In this document: in pieces, positions 42,631 through 53,763 of the stretch
How positions within the stretch are numbered: the first letter of the stretch is position 1
Layout: every line of letters starts with the position of its first letter
Assembly: GCF_001425165.1 (NCBI RefSeq)
Contig: NZ_LMDU01000014.1
Span: forward strand, 317,056-381,055
Origin: Pelomonas sp. Root405
GTDB lineage: Bacteria > Pseudomonadota > Gammaproteobacteria > Burkholderiales > Burkholderiaceae_C
Length of the DNA stretch: 64,000 bases
Reading direction: 5' to 3'
Notes under the pieces: model-generated
Databases searched by the model: none
What the model saw: the letters and a program-made list of their open reading frames with translations, nothing else
Told to the model about the DNA's origin: nothing
Program-made: the position numbers and the translations under genes

Positions 42631-43617
42631 ATGAATGAAAAGGCTGTGGTCATTGAAGCTGCCGGCGGGCCGGAACAGCTCAAGCTGGTGGACGTGGAAG
42701 TCGGCGCGCCGGGCCCCGGCGAGATCCGCATCCGCCACCATGCCTGCGGCCTCAACTACATCGACGTCTATCACCGCAATGGCAGTTACGCGTTGCCGCT
42801 GCCGGCGCGCCTGGGCATGGAAGGCGCAGGTGTTGTCGAGGCGGTGGGCGAGGGCGTCACGCACCTTCAGGTGGGCGACCGGGCCGCCTATGCCAGCCAG
42901 CCGCCCGGCGCCTATGCGACGGCGCGCGTGATGCCGGCCAAGTGCGTGCTGAAGCTGCCCGATGCCATCGCCTTCGAGACCGGCGCCGCCATGATGCTCA
43001 AGGGCCTGACGGTGCAATACCTGCTGCGCAAGACGCTGCCCCAGGGCGGGCTGCAGGCGGGCGACTTCGTGCTCTTCCACGCCGCGGCGGGTGGCGTCGG
43101 CCTGATCGCCTGCCAGTGGGCGCGGGCGCTGGGCCTGCAGCTGATCGGCACGGCCGGCAGCGACGAGAAATGCCAGCTCGCGCTCGACAACGGCGCGACA
43201 CATGCCATCAACTACCGCCGCGAGGACTTTGCAGCGCGGGTGCGCGACATCACCGGCGGCCGCGGCGTCAAGGTGGTGTACGACTCGGTCGGCGCCGACA
43301 CCTGGGAGGGCTCGCTGAACAGCCTCGCGCCTTTCGGGCTTCTGGCCAGCTTCGGCGCGGCTTCCGGACCGGTACCGCCGATCAACATCGGCAGCCTCGC
43401 GGCCAAGGGCTCGGTCTACGTGACGCGGCCAACGCTCTTCACCCACATCGCCAGCCATGAGGCCACACAGTCGATGGGCGCCGACCTTTTTGACATGGTG
43501 GCCAGCGGCCGGGTCAAGATCCGCATCGACAAGCGCTACCCGCTGGCCGACGCGGCCGAGGCCCATCGCGACCTGGAAGCGCGCCGCTTGACTGGCAGCG
43601 CCGTCTTGCTGCCCTGA
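42631..43617 (+). CDS. qor: Quinone oxidoreductase (zeta-crystallin-like, MDR family)
   Basis: 328 residues from ATG at 42631 with ACAGGAGA ahead. NADPH-dependent reductase of quinones. Motifs: NYIDVYHRNGSY, GMEGAGVVEAVGEGV, AAAGGVGLIACQWARALG as the nucleotide-binding loop, and NYRREDFAARV. No zinc ligands, as usual for Qor. Close in order and length to E. coli Qor. Divergent from the EamA gene. Confidence 0.93.
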   Translation: MNEKAVVIEAAGGPEQLKLVDVEVGAPGPGEIRIRHHACGLNYIDVYHRNGSYALPLPARLGMEGAGVVEAVGEGVTHLQVGDRAAYASQPPGAYATARVMPAKCVLKLPDAIAFETGAAMMLKGLTVQYLLRKTLPQGGLQAGDFVLFHAAAGGVGLIACQWARALGLQLIGTAGSDEKCQLALDNGATHAINYRREDFAARVRDITGGRGVKVVYDSVGADTWEGSLNSLAPFGLLASFGAASGPVPPINIGSLAAKGSVYVTRPTLFTHIASHEATQSMGADLFDMVASGRVKIRIDKRYPLADAAEAHRDLEARRLTGSAVLLP

Positions 43618-43641
43618 GCCGTTTCAGCCGGTTCAGAGGCT

Positions 43642-45117
<1,476 letters not shown>

Positions 45118-45157
45118 TGGCGGCGGCTGGGAGAGCGCCGCATTGTCCGCGAGCGGC

Positions 45158-45853
45158 TCAGCGGGGACGGCGGCGCAGCAGTGCGAAAAGACCGATACCG
45201 GCGACTGCGAGCAGGCTGGACGCCGGCTCGGGGACGGGGCTGGTCAGGCTGGCGACATCCGTGGCGGTCAGTGCCACGTCGTAGATGCGCAGGTAGTCGA
45301 CGGCACCGCCGCTGGCCTCGCCCGCCACCTCGTTGTCGTCGCGGAAGAAATAGCCAACGCCGTTGGTCGCGCTGAAGCTGGCCAGCCCGGCGCCGTCGGT
45401 GAACTGGAATTGCTGGACGCCGTTGAAATAGCCGGTCAGCAAGCCGTCGCCATCGCGGGTCAGCGTCACACGGGCTTCCTTGCCGGCCGCAAAGACGTCA
45501 TCGGGGCCGGTGATCTCGTTGTAGAAATTCAGCCGCGTGTTGAGGGTGTAGAGGCCGGTGTCGGAGGTCAGTGCCTTGAAGTCGACCAGGCGGCGATAGC
45601 CGTCCACGTTGTCGAGGCTGAAGGCGAAGTCCAGCGTGTAGACGTCGGGGTTGATCGCGCCTTCCAGCCAGAAGCCTTGATTGGCGCCAAAGCTGTAGCG
45701 GCCGGGCAGGCTGGTGAAGTCACCACCCAGCGTTGTCAGCGCGGCGCCGCCAAGGGCGTCGCTGGCGTCGTCCATCAGGTAGAGGTGTGTCGGCTCGGCG
45801 GCCTGGGAAAGGCTGGCGGCGGACAGGGCGAGGGCGGCGATCAGCGAGCGCAT
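45158..45853 (-). CDS. PEP-CTERM sorting-domain protein with LamG-like domain
   Basis: 231 residues. Start at 45853 with AAAGGT upstream. Signal peptide to about residue 19 (SLSQAA). The main domain resembles concanavalin A/LamG-like beta-sandwich proteins (YTLDFAFSLDNVDGYRRLVDFK, GKEARVTLTRDGDGLLTGYFNG, VDYLRIYDVALTATDV). The C-terminus is VPEPASSLLAVAGIGLFALLRRRPR, a standard exosortase signal. It follows lspA and may share its transcript. Probably carbohydrate- or EPS-associated. Confidence 0.88.
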   Translation of the reverse strand: MRSLIAALALSAASLSQAAEPTHLYLMDDASDALGGAALTTLGGDFTSLPGRYSFGANQGFWLEGAINPDVYTLDFAFSLDNVDGYRRLVDFKALTSDTGLYTLNTRLNFYNEITGPDDVFAAGKEARVTLTRDGDGLLTGYFNGVQQFQFTDGAGLASFSATNGVGYFFRDDNEVAGEASGGAVDYLRIYDVALTATDVASLTSPVPEPASSLLAVAGIGLFALLRRRPR

Positions 45854-45923
45854 GGGTGACCTTTCAGCAGAGTCCGGCGAGGGTAGCCGCAACGCGCTGC
45901 GGCGGCTCCCCCACACATGGACG

Positions 45924-46412
45924 TCAGCCGCGCCGCACCCGGCGCAGTTCGTCGACGATCAGCAGCACGGCGCCGATGCTGATGGCGGCGTCAGCGATGT
46001 TGAAGGCCGGGAAGTACCAGCCGCCGGCATGGACCTGGATGAAGTCGACGACATAGCCGTGCACGGCGCGGTCGATGACATTGCCGAGGGCGCCCCCGAG
46101 GATCAGCGTCAGCGCCCAGGCAAAGAGCTTTTGCTGGCCATGGCGGCGCAGCATCCAGATGATGAAGCCGGCCGCCACGACGCCGAGCACCAGGAAGAAC
46201 CAGCGCTGCCAACCCGACGCGCCATGCAGGAAGCTGAAGGCCGCGCCGTAGTTGTGCGCACGCACGAGGTTGAAGAAGCCGGTCACCGGGCGCACGTCGC
46301 CGAGCTGGAAAGCGCCGATGACAAGGATCTTGGTGAACTGGTCGGCCAGGATGATGACGGCGGCGATCAGCAGCCATTGGCTCAGGCCGGCGGAGGAGGA
46401 TTTGCCCGCCAT
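45924..46412 (-). CDS. lspA: Lipoprotein signal peptidase (signal peptidase II)
   Basis: 162 residues from [10 protein letters not shown] at 46412. Cleaves prolipoprotein signal peptides after lipid attachment. Four helices; catalytic aspartates are in [12 protein letters not shown] and [19 protein letters not shown] at the N-terminus is also typical. Two bases after the ileS stop. In E. coli the next genes are fkpB-ispH; here a PEP-CTERM gene follows. Confidence 0.96.
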   Translation of the reverse strand: MAGKSSSAGLSQWLLIAAVIILADQFTKILVIGAFQLGDVRPVTGFFNLVRAHNYGAAFSFLHGASGWQRWFFLVLGVVAAGFIIWMLRRHGQQKLFAWALTLILGGALGNVIDRAVHGYVVDFIQVHAGGWYFPAFNIADAAISIGAVLLIVDELRRVRRG

Positions 46413-46414
46413 GA

Positions 46415-49237
46415 TCAGGCCACCTTCCGGGTTTCGCCGGCGCCGTGCAGGTTGCTGTCGCAGCGCCCGCACAGCGTCGGATGGGCGGCAATTTGCCCGA
46501 CATCCGCGCGGTAGTGCCAGCAGCGCTCGCACTTGGCGTGGCTGCTGGGCGTCACGGTGACGCCCAGCTCGGCCGCCGACATCAGCTTGACGGCCGAGGT
46601 GATGAAGACGAAGCGCAGGTCATCGCCCAGGCTGGCAAGCAGGGCCTGGTCCTGCTCGTCGACCTTGAGCACGAGCTCCGCCTGCAGCGACGCACCGACG
46701 GCGCCCGTCACGCGCACGGCCTCGATGGCCCTGTTGACCTCGTCGCGGATCTCGTGGATGCGCTGCCATTTGGCCAGCAAGGCGCCGTCGGTCTCGCCAA
46801 AGTCCCAATAGGTCTCGGTGAAGATGCTCTCGCCTTTGCCGAACACTTGCCACGCCTCTTCAGCGGTGAAGCTGAGGAAGGGCGCCATCCAGCGCAGCAT
46901 GGCCTGCGTGATCTGCCACAGCGCCGTCTGCGCCGAGCGGCGGGCCAGCGACTTGGGCGCGGTCGTGTAAAGGCGATCCTTGAGCACGTCGAGGTAGAAG
47001 GCGCCCAGGTCTTCGGAGCAGTAGACCTGCAGCTTGGCGACGACCGGGTGGAACTCGTAGCGCTCGAAGTGGGCCAGGATGTCGGCCTGCAGCTCGGCCG
47101 CGCGGGCCAGCGCATAGCGGTCCACCTCCAGCAGCTGATCGGCTGCGACGGCGTCGGTCGCCGGGTCGAAGTCGCTGACATTCGCGAGCAGGAAGCGCAG
47201 CGTGTTGCGCACGCGGCGGTAGCTGTCCACGACGCGGGCGAGGATTTTGTCGTCCAGGCCGAGGTCGCCGGAGTAGTCGGTCGCGGCCGTCCACAGGCGC
47301 AGGATTTCGGCGCCGTACTTGTCCGACACCGCCTGGGGCGCGACGACGTTGCCCACCGACTTGCTCATCTTGCGGCCCTGGCCGTCGACGACGAAGCCGT
47401 GGGTCAGCAGGCCCCGGTAAGGCGCCCGGCCATAGAGGGCGCAGGCGATCAGCAGCGATGAGTGGAACCAGCCGCGGTGCTGGTCGTGGCCTTCGAGGTA
47501 CAGGTCGGCCTCCGGGCCGGTCTCGTGGCCGGCGCCCTTGTGGCTGCCCTTGAGTACATGCTCGAAGGTGGAGCCAGAGTCGAACCAGACGTCGAGGATG
47601 TCGTTGCCCTTGGTGTATTGGGCGGCCTCGCCCCCCAGCCACTCGGAAGCGTCCAGCTTGGACCAAGCCTCGATGCCGTTCTGCTCGACCAGTTGCGCGG
47701 CGCGCTCGATGAATTCCAGCGTGTTCGGATGTGCCTCGCCCGTGTCCTTGTGCAGGAAGATGGGCAGCGGCACGCCCCAGCTGCGCTGGCGCGAGATGCA
47801 CCAGTCGGGCCGGCCGGCGATCATGTCGTGCAGGCGGGCGCGGCCGTTCTCGGGATAGAAGCTCGTCGCCTCGATGGCGGCCAGCGCGGTCTTGCGCAGG
47901 CTGTCGGGCGCCTTGTCCGTGGCGAACAAGCCCTCGCCCTCGTCCATGCGCACGAACCACTGCGCCGCGGCGCGGTAGATGACGGGTGACTTGTGGCGCC
48001 AGCAGTGCGGGTAGCTGTGGGTCAGCTTGCTTTGCGCCATGAGACGGTCGGCGTCCAGCAGCGTTTGTGCGATGACGGGGTTGGCCTTCCAGATGTGCTG
48101 GCCACCGAACAGCGGCAGGTCGGCCGCATAGGCGCCGTTGCCCTGCACGGGGTTCAGGATGTCGTCGAAGGCCATGCCGTGGGCCACGCAGGACTGGAAG
48201 TCGTCCAGGCCGTAGGCAGGCGCGGAGTGGACGACGCCGGTGCCGTCTTCTGCCGTCGCGTAGTCGGCCAGGTAGACCGGGCTTTCGCGGTCGTAGCCCG
48301 GGTCGACGTGGGCGAGAGGGTGCTTGAACTTCAACAGCTCCAGCGCACGGCCTGGCATGGTCGCGACGACGTTGCCTTCGAGCTGCCAGCGCGCCAGGCA
48401 CTTCTCGACCAGCGCCTCCGCGACGACGAAGTACCCCTTGGGCGTGTCGACCAGTGCATAGGGCAACTCGGGGTTCAGGTTGAGCGCCTGGTTGGCCGGA
48501 ATGGTCCAGGGGGTCGTCGTCCAGATGACGGTGAAGGCGTCCTTGGTCAGCGGTGCGACGCCGAACGCCGCAGCTAGCTTTTCGGGCTCAGCACTAAGGA
48601 AGGCCACATCGACGGCCGGGCTCTGCTTGTCGGCGTACTCGATCTCGAATTCGGCCAGCGACGAGCCGCAGTCGAAGCACCAGTAGACCGGCTTGAGGCC
48701 GCGGTAGACGAAGCCGCGCTCAAACAACCGCTTCAGAACGCGGATCTCGCCGGCCTCGTTGGCGAAGTCCATCGTCTTGTACGGCTTGTCCCATTCGCCC
48801 AGCACGCCCAGGCGCTTGAAGTCCTGGCGCTGGCCGTCGATCTGCTCGGTCGCGTAGGCACGGCTCTTGGCCTGCACCTCGTCGCGCGGCAGGCCGCGGC
48901 CGAAGGTCTTCTCGATCTGGTTCTCGATGGGCAGGCCGTGGCAGTCCCAGCCCGGGATGTAGGCCGCATCAAAGCCCGCCAGCTGGCGCGCCTTGACGAT
49001 CATGTCCTTGAGGATCTTGTTGGCGGCGTGGCCGATGTGGATCTGGCCATTGGCATAAGGCGGGCCGTCGTGCAGCACGAACTTCGGCGCGCCGCAGCGA
49101 GCGTCACGCAGGCGCTTGTACAGGCCTTGCTCGTCCCAGGCCTTGACCCAGCCCGGCTCGCGCTTGGGCAGGTCGCCGCGCATCGGGAAGGGCGTGTCGG
49201 GCAGGTTGAGCGTGGAGCGGTAGTCCGGGGTGGTCAT
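46415..49237 (-). CDS. ileS: Isoleucyl-tRNA synthetase
   Basis: 940 residues. Charges tRNA-Ile. Class I motifs: HIGH at 67-70 ([10 protein letters not shown]) and KMSKS in [12 protein letters not shown]. An editing CP1 domain lies between them ([12 protein letters not shown]). The C-terminal zinc finger has CERCWHY and CGRC. Lies in the ribF-ileS-lspA order, 73 bp after ribF. Full bacterial length, no frameshift. Confidence 0.98.
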   Translation of the reverse strand: MTTPDYRSTLNLPDTPFPMRGDLPKREPGWVKAWDEQGLYKRLRDARCGAPKFVLHDGPPYANGQIHIGHAANKILKDMIVKARQLAGFDAAYIPGWDCHGLPIENQIEKTFGRGLPRDEVQAKSRAYATEQIDGQRQDFKRLGVLGEWDKPYKTMDFANEAGEIRVLKRLFERGFVYRGLKPVYWCFDCGSSLAEFEIEYADKQSPAVDVAFLSAEPEKLAAAFGVAPLTKDAFTVIWTTTPWTIPANQALNLNPELPYALVDTPKGYFVVAEALVEKCLARWQLEGNVVATMPGRALELLKFKHPLAHVDPGYDRESPVYLADYATAEDGTGVVHSAPAYGLDDFQSCVAHGMAFDDILNPVQGNGAYAADLPLFGGQHIWKANPVIAQTLLDADRLMAQSKLTHSYPHCWRHKSPVIYRAAAQWFVRMDEGEGLFATDKAPDSLRKTALAAIEATSFYPENGRARLHDMIAGRPDWCISRQRSWGVPLPIFLHKDTGEAHPNTLEFIERAAQLVEQNGIEAWSKLDASEWLGGEAAQYTKGNDILDVWFDSGSTFEHVLKGSHKGAGHETGPEADLYLEGHDQHRGWFHSSLLIACALYGRAPYRGLLTHGFVVDGQGRKMSKSVGNVVAPQAVSDKYGAEILRLWTAATDYSGDLGLDDKILARVVDSYRRVRNTLRFLLANVSDFDPATDAVAADQLLEVDRYALARAAELQADILAHFERYEFHPVVAKLQVYCSEDLGAFYLDVLKDRLYTTAPKSLARRSAQTALWQITQAMLRWMAPFLSFTAEEAWQVFGKGESIFTETYWDFGETDGALLAKWQRIHEIRDEVNRAIEAVRVTGAVGASLQAELVLKVDEQDQALLASLGDDLRFVFITSAVKLMSAAELGVTVTPSSHAKCERCWHYRADVGQIAAHPTLCGRCDSNLHGAGETRKVA

Positions 49238-49310
49238 GGCATGCGGCCAGGCTGCGAGCCTGGCGGTCGAAAAGCGGAAGAGGGCGGACGGAGAGCGGCG
49301 GGGAGCCGCT

Positions 49311-50339
49311 TCAAATTCGGTCGCGCGTGGTCTGGCGGCTGACCTGGGCGTGCGAGGCGGCGTGGCTGGCCAGGAAGGCGCGCGCCGCTGCGGTGTCGGC
49401 CGCGATGGCAGCCGTGAGTGCTTCCAGCCCGTCGTACTTGGCTTCGTCGCGAAGTTTGTGCAGCAGTTCCACGCGGGCGAGTTTACCGTAGCCCCCCTCG
49501 GGAGCGAGGGGCCATTCCAGGCAGTGGACCTCTAGCAGCACGCGTCCGGCGTCCTCGACGGTGGGGCGGCGGCCAAGGCTGGCGACGCCTGGCAGTGGCT
49601 CAGGCGCCAGGCCGTGCACCAGCACCGCGAAGATGCCGCTGGCGGCCGGCTTGTCGTGGTCGAAGCGGAGGTTCAGCGTCCGGAAGCCATCGGCCGCGCC
49701 AGGCGCGCTTTCGCCCAGCTGGCGCCCCAGCTTGCGGCCGTGCGTGACATGACCCGAGATCGCGTACGGGCGGCCGAGCAGGGCCGCCGCTGCCGCCATG
49801 TCGCCCGCTGCCAGCGCCTCGCGCACGGCCGAGCTGCTGACGCGTAGACCATGTACCTCGTAGCTCATCATGCGTGCGACATCGAAGCCGCGCGCCTGGC
49901 CGGCGGCGTCCAGCGTCGCGTAGTCACCCTGGCGCTTGGCGCCAAAGCGGAAGTCGTCGCCGACCAGCACATAGCGAGCGCCCAGGCCCTCCACCAGGAC
50001 CTGGCGGATGAAGTCCTGTGCCGGCAGGGAGGCCAGGGTCTCGTCGAAACGCTGGATGACGACCTGGTCGACGCCGCAGCGCTCCAGCTCGACAAGTTTG
50101 TCGCGCAGGTTGGCGATGCGGGCGGGGGCGAGCTCCGGTCTGCCGGCCTTGGCGGCAAAGAAGTCGCGCGGATGAGGCTCGAACGTCATCACGCAGGTCG
50201 GCAGGCCGCGGTGGCGGGCCTCGGACTGCAGCAGGGCCAGCATGGCCTGGTGGCCGCGGTGCACGCCGTCGAAATTGCCGATGGTCAGCGCGCAGGCCGG
50301 CGCGATGCCGTGGTGTTGAAAGCCTCTGAAAACTCGCAT
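49311..50339 (-). CDS. ribF: Bifunctional riboflavin kinase/FMN adenylyltransferase
   Basis: 342 residues. Converts riboflavin to FMN and then FAD. The N-terminal FAD-synthetase domain shows [16 protein letters not shown] and, further on, [15 protein letters not shown]. The C-terminal kinase has [20 protein letters not shown], then TLNLRF and [28 protein letters not shown] is the start. First gene of ribF-ileS-lspA. Confidence 0.96.
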   Translation of the reverse strand: MRVFRGFQHHGIAPACALTIGNFDGVHRGHQAMLALLQSEARHRGLPTCVMTFEPHPRDFFAAKAGRPELAPARIANLRDKLVELERCGVDQVVIQRFDETLASLPAQDFIRQVLVEGLGARYVLVGDDFRFGAKRQGDYATLDAAGQARGFDVARMMSYEVHGLRVSSSAVREALAAGDMAAAAALLGRPYAISGHVTHGRKLGRQLGESAPGAADGFRTLNLRFDHDKPAASGIFAVLVHGLAPEPLPGVASLGRRPTVEDAGRVLLEVHCLEWPLAPEGGYGKLARVELLHKLRDEAKYDGLEALTAAIAADTAAARAFLASHAASHAQVSRQTTRDRI

Positions 50340-50361
50340 GCCGAATTATCGCGGCCACCCT

Positions 50362-52335
50362 TCAGCTGGCCTGCAAGGTCTCGCGAACCCGAGCGACCAG
50401 GTCCTCCAGCATCCTTTCCTTGTGCAGCACGGCGCGCACGCCGAGCGCCGCGGCCTGCTGCGCCAAGGCTTCGCTGACATAGCCCGAGCTGATCAGCACT
50501 GGCAGCGCCGGGTGCCGGCGGAGCACCGTGCGGGTCAAGGCCAGGCCGTCGCCATCGGGCATGTTGAAGTCGGTCACCAGCAGTGCCGCTTCATCCGCCA
50601 CGTCCGCCAGCAGATCCAGCGCCTCCTGCGCGCTGCCGCACAGGCTCACGCGGTAGCCCGCACGTTCCAACAAGGCCTGCACCGTCAGTCGCATCACGTC
50701 GTCATCGTCGACATAGATGATCAAGGCCTGTTCCGGCGTGGAGAAGTCGTCGGGCAGGCCGGCCCATTCGGAAGTCCCGGCCTCGTGGGGTTCGGCTTCC
50801 AGGCAGGGCAGGTCGATGCGGAAGCTGGTGCCACGCCCAAGTTGGCTGTCCATGTGCACGGCACCCCGGTGGGCGAGCACGATGCCATGCACCACCGACA
50901 GCCCGAGGCCGCTGCCCTGGCCCGGCGCCTTGGTCGTGAAGAAGGGCTCGAAGACGCGCGCACGCGTCACGGCGTCCATGCCGCTGCCGTTGTCGCGCAC
51001 GGTCAGCCGCACATAGTCGCCGTCCGGCAAGCCCTGCCCGGGCGAGATCAGGTGCAGGCGCTGCAGGTCCACCTCCAGGCGGCCGCCGGTGGGTGGCAGC
51101 GCCTGCAGCGCGTTGGTGCAGAGGTTCATCAGCAACTGCTGCATCTGTGCGGCATCGGCCTTCACCCACAGCGCCGGTTCCCGGTGGGTCAGCAGCAGCT
51201 GGACGCCGGGCTGGCGGTTGGCCTGCAGCAGGTCCAGCGCATGCTGCGCCTCGGCCACCAGGTCCACCGCCTGCAGCTCCAGCACCTGCTGGCGGCTGAA
51301 GGACAGGATCTGCTGCACCATGCCGCGCGCCCGCCGCCCGCTGCGGGCTATCAGGTCCAGCTGGACCAGCGCAGGGTGGACGGGCGGCAGTGTTTCGCGC
51401 GCCAAGTTGACGTTGGCCAGCACGGCGCCGAGCACATGGTTGAAGTCATGGGCGATGCCGCCGGCCATGGTGCCCAGCGCTTCCATCTTCTGCGCCTCGC
51501 GCAGCCGCTCTTCCAGCTCCTGTCGTTGGGCCTCGGCCGCCACGCGGTCGCTGAGGTCCACATCGACGCAGTACAGCAGCGCCTCGCCCGACAGGCTGCG
51601 CTGCATGGTGTGGCTGGAAAAGACCGGCACGGCGGAGCCGTCCTTGTGGCGCAGCACCAGCTCCTCGGCCGGCACTGACACGACGCCCGAGGCCAGCCAC
51701 TGCTTGGTGCCCTCGATGACCAGCTCGCGCATCTCGGGCGGGATGATGAGGTCCTCCAGTTGCTGGCCGAGCGCTTCCTCGCGGCTGTATCCGTACAGGC
51801 GCTCGCTGGCGCCATTCCAGAAGATGACGCGGCGCTGGCTGTCGTAACCCTGCACGGAGACACGCTGCAAGCCCTCGACCAGGGCCTGGAAACGGGTCTC
51901 GGTCTCGGCCACGGCCTGCTCCGCGCGCTTGGCCGCGGTGACGTCCTGGCAAACACCGTTGACCCGTACGGCCTCGCCGTTGGCGTTGCGCACCGCCTGG
52001 GCGCGAATCCGCAGCCAGCGGGGTGTGCCGTCAGGCCGCTTCATCCGGAAGTTGCGATCAACCGGCCCACGGGACGAAAGACAGGCAGCCAGCGTTTGGC
52101 GCAGGCTTTGCTGGTCAGCGGGCTGGGCGCTGCTCAACGCCGCTTCCCAGCCGATCACGCCGCCGGACTGCCGGCCGAATGCGGTGGCGGCCTGGTCCGA
52201 CAGCGTGAGGCGCAAGTCGCGCAGGTCCAACGTCCATGCGCCGAGCGCAAGCATGTCCGTGGCCAGCCGCAACAGGTGCGCCGGGTCTCCCGTATCTAGC
52301 GGGCTGCCCTCAGCGGGCTCGGTATGGACGTCCAT
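50362..52335 (-). CDS. Hybrid sensor histidine kinase with PAS domains and a C-terminal receiver
   Basis: 657 residues from MDVHTEPAEGSP at 52335, with GGGGAG upstream. Two PAS/PAC segments (about 25-145 and 150-270, the second with WNGASERLYGYSREEALG). The kinase part has the HisKA-like GGIAHDFNHVLG with phospho-His, and the HATPase motifs VRDNGSGM and GSGLGLSVV. The receiver has LIIYVDDDDVMR with phospho-Asp in LLVTDFNMPDGDG. No transmembrane segment, so cytoplasmic. No partner regulator is adjacent. 22 bp upstream of ribF in the same direction, probably with a separate promoter. Confidence 0.93.
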   Translation of the reverse strand: MDVHTEPAEGSPLDTGDPAHLLRLATDMLALGAWTLDLRDLRLTLSDQAATAFGRQSGGVIGWEAALSSAQPADQQSLRQTLAACLSSRGPVDRNFRMKRPDGTPRWLRIRAQAVRNANGEAVRVNGVCQDVTAAKRAEQAVAETETRFQALVEGLQRVSVQGYDSQRRVIFWNGASERLYGYSREEALGQQLEDLIIPPEMRELVIEGTKQWLASGVVSVPAEELVLRHKDGSAVPVFSSHTMQRSLSGEALLYCVDVDLSDRVAAEAQRQELEERLREAQKMEALGTMAGGIAHDFNHVLGAVLANVNLARETLPPVHPALVQLDLIARSGRRARGMVQQILSFSRQQVLELQAVDLVAEAQHALDLLQANRQPGVQLLLTHREPALWVKADAAQMQQLLMNLCTNALQALPPTGGRLEVDLQRLHLISPGQGLPDGDYVRLTVRDNGSGMDAVTRARVFEPFFTTKAPGQGSGLGLSVVHGIVLAHRGAVHMDSQLGRGTSFRIDLPCLEAEPHEAGTSEWAGLPDDFSTPEQALIIYVDDDDVMRLTVQALLERAGYRVSLCGSAQEALDLLADVADEAALLVTDFNMPDGDGLALTRTVLRRHPALPVLISSGYVSEALAQQAAALGVRAVLHKERMLEDLVARVRETLQAS

Positions 52336-52431
52336 TTTGGATCTCCCCTGGCCCACAGACTAGCCCATGCCGGCCAGCGCTGCAGCCGCCGGAGGCGATT
52401 CCCCCTATGAAACCGTGAAGCCTGCCGCCCC

Positions 52432-53166
52432 TCAGCCCGGCGTGATGTCGCCGGGTTCTACCCAGCGCCATTGCCCTGGCGCCAGGTCGGCTGGCAGCGT
52501 CAGCGCGCCGAACTGGGACCGGTGCAGGGCTTCGACGCGGTTGCCCACGGCCGCGACCATCCGTTTGACCTGGTGGTATTTGCCTTCGACCAGCGTGAGG
52601 CGCAGCAAGGTTTCGCCAGCGAGCTCGGCGCCCTCCGCCCGGGTCGTTTCCGGCGGCCGCTGGAACTTGGCCGGCGGCTTGCCTTCGGGCTCGCGCAGTT
52701 CGACGCCAGCCAGCAACTGCTCCACCATGGCGGCAGTCAACGGATGCTTGCAGCGCGCCTCGTAGACCTTGGGCACATGGTGCTTGGGCGAGGTCAGCTT
52801 GTGGATCAGCGTGCCGTCGTCGGTCAGCAGCAGCAGGCCGGTCGTGTCCTCGTCGAGGCGGCCGATGGGCTGCACGCCGCGCTCGCGCAGCGGTGCGGGC
52901 AGCAGGCTCATGACGCTGGGGTGGTGCTTGGGCTTTTGCGAGCACTCATAGCCGGCGGGCTTGTTCAGCAGGATCAGCGCTTTGTTGACACACGGCCACT
53001 CGCGGCCATGGATCGTGAAGCGCAGCCCCTCGGTCTCGAACTCGGTGTCAGGCTCTTCGACCACTTCGCCGTGGACGCTGACTTCGCCGTTCCACACCAG
53101 GCCTGCACAAAGGCGACGGGTGCCGAAACCCTGGCTGAAAAGGATCTGGGAGAGTTTCTGCTTCAA
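52432..53166 (-). CDS. RsuA-family ribosomal pseudouridine synthase
   Basis: 244 residues. An N-terminal S4 domain (about 1-60, KLSQILFSQGFGTRRLCAGL) binds RNA. The catalytic Asp is in IGRLDEDTTGLLLLTDDG, and KVYEARCKHPL and VEGKYHQVKRMVAAVGNRV follow. RsuA modifies U516 of 16S rRNA; RluB, RluE and RluF share the fold, so the target is not certain. Overlaps the DUF3617 gene by 4 bp. Confidence 0.9.
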   Translation of the reverse strand: MKQKLSQILFSQGFGTRRLCAGLVWNGEVSVHGEVVEEPDTEFETEGLRFTIHGREWPCVNKALILLNKPAGYECSQKPKHHPSVMSLLPAPLRERGVQPIGRLDEDTTGLLLLTDDGTLIHKLTSPKHHVPKVYEARCKHPLTAAMVEQLLAGVELREPEGKPPAKFQRPPETTRAEGAELAGETLLRLTLVEGKYHQVKRMVAAVGNRVEALHRSQFGALTLPADLAPGQWRWVEPGDITPG

Positions 53167-53717
53167 GGTTTGGCCTGGGACTTCATCGGTTTGACGTCGC
53201 CACAGTCGGCACCGAGCCAGCGGCCTTCGCCGTTGACTTTGGTCGTCTCGGTTTTGCCCTGGCGCTGCTGCCTGATCGTCACGTCGTTCGTGAAGCCCTC
53301 GTTACCCTGCAAGGTCACGACGGCATCGCCTTCGGAGGCGGGGTTGGTGCAGACGAAATGCGTCCGGATGACGTTGCCACTGCGCTTGCTGTCCTGGGTG
53401 CAGTTGCCCTGTTGCATGACCGGCGCCAGATTCCGTTCGGCCTGTTCCTGGGTGATGCAGGCCTTGACCGTGATAACACCACCGGCCATGTTCACGCTGA
53501 CGCCCCGCTGGGCCATGATCTGCTCGACCATCTTGCGCTGGTCGGGCGACATGCCTTCCATGGCCTTTTGCGCCTGGGCCATCTGGGCTTGGTGCGCGGG
53601 GCCGAGCTGGGGCGTCTGTTTGAATTCCCACAACCCGGGCTTCATGCCCTGGGCGTGGGCCATGGTGGGACTGGCGGCGGCCATGCCGGCCACCAGCAAG
53701 AGAGCAGTTGATTTCAT
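53163..53717 (-). CDS. DUF3617 domain-containing periplasmic protein
   Basis: 184 residues from MKSTALLLVAGMAAASP at 53717. Signal peptide to about residue 22 (MAHAQ). The DUF3617 opening MKPGLWEFKQT is clear. Two cysteine pairs are visible (ACITQEQ, GNCTQD, HFVCTNP, ADCGD) and may form disulfides, as expected in the periplasm. Middle part has a helical KAMEGMSPDQRKMVEQIMAQ. Function unknown. 46 bp after the acyl-CoA dehydrogenase gene; overlaps rsuA-type gene by 4 bp. Confidence 0.86.
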   Translation of the reverse strand: MKSTALLLVAGMAAASPTMAHAQGMKPGLWEFKQTPQLGPAHQAQMAQAQKAMEGMSPDQRKMVEQIMAQRGVSVNMAGGVITVKACITQEQAERNLAPVMQQGNCTQDSKRSGNVIRTHFVCTNPASEGDAVVTLQGNEGFTNDVTIRQQRQGKTETTKVNGEGRWLGADCGDVKPMKSQAKP

Positions 53718-53763
53718 CGGGTGACCTCCGCGAGGGGCGTGAGGGCAGCGCCGCTGGCGCTGC

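Noticed and set aside
45854-45923. Sigma54 promoter upstream of the LamG-like PEP-CTERM gene
   Set aside because: A TGGGGG...CCGCA stretch has the right spacing but only GG and GCA agree; in such GC-rich DNA this is likely chance.
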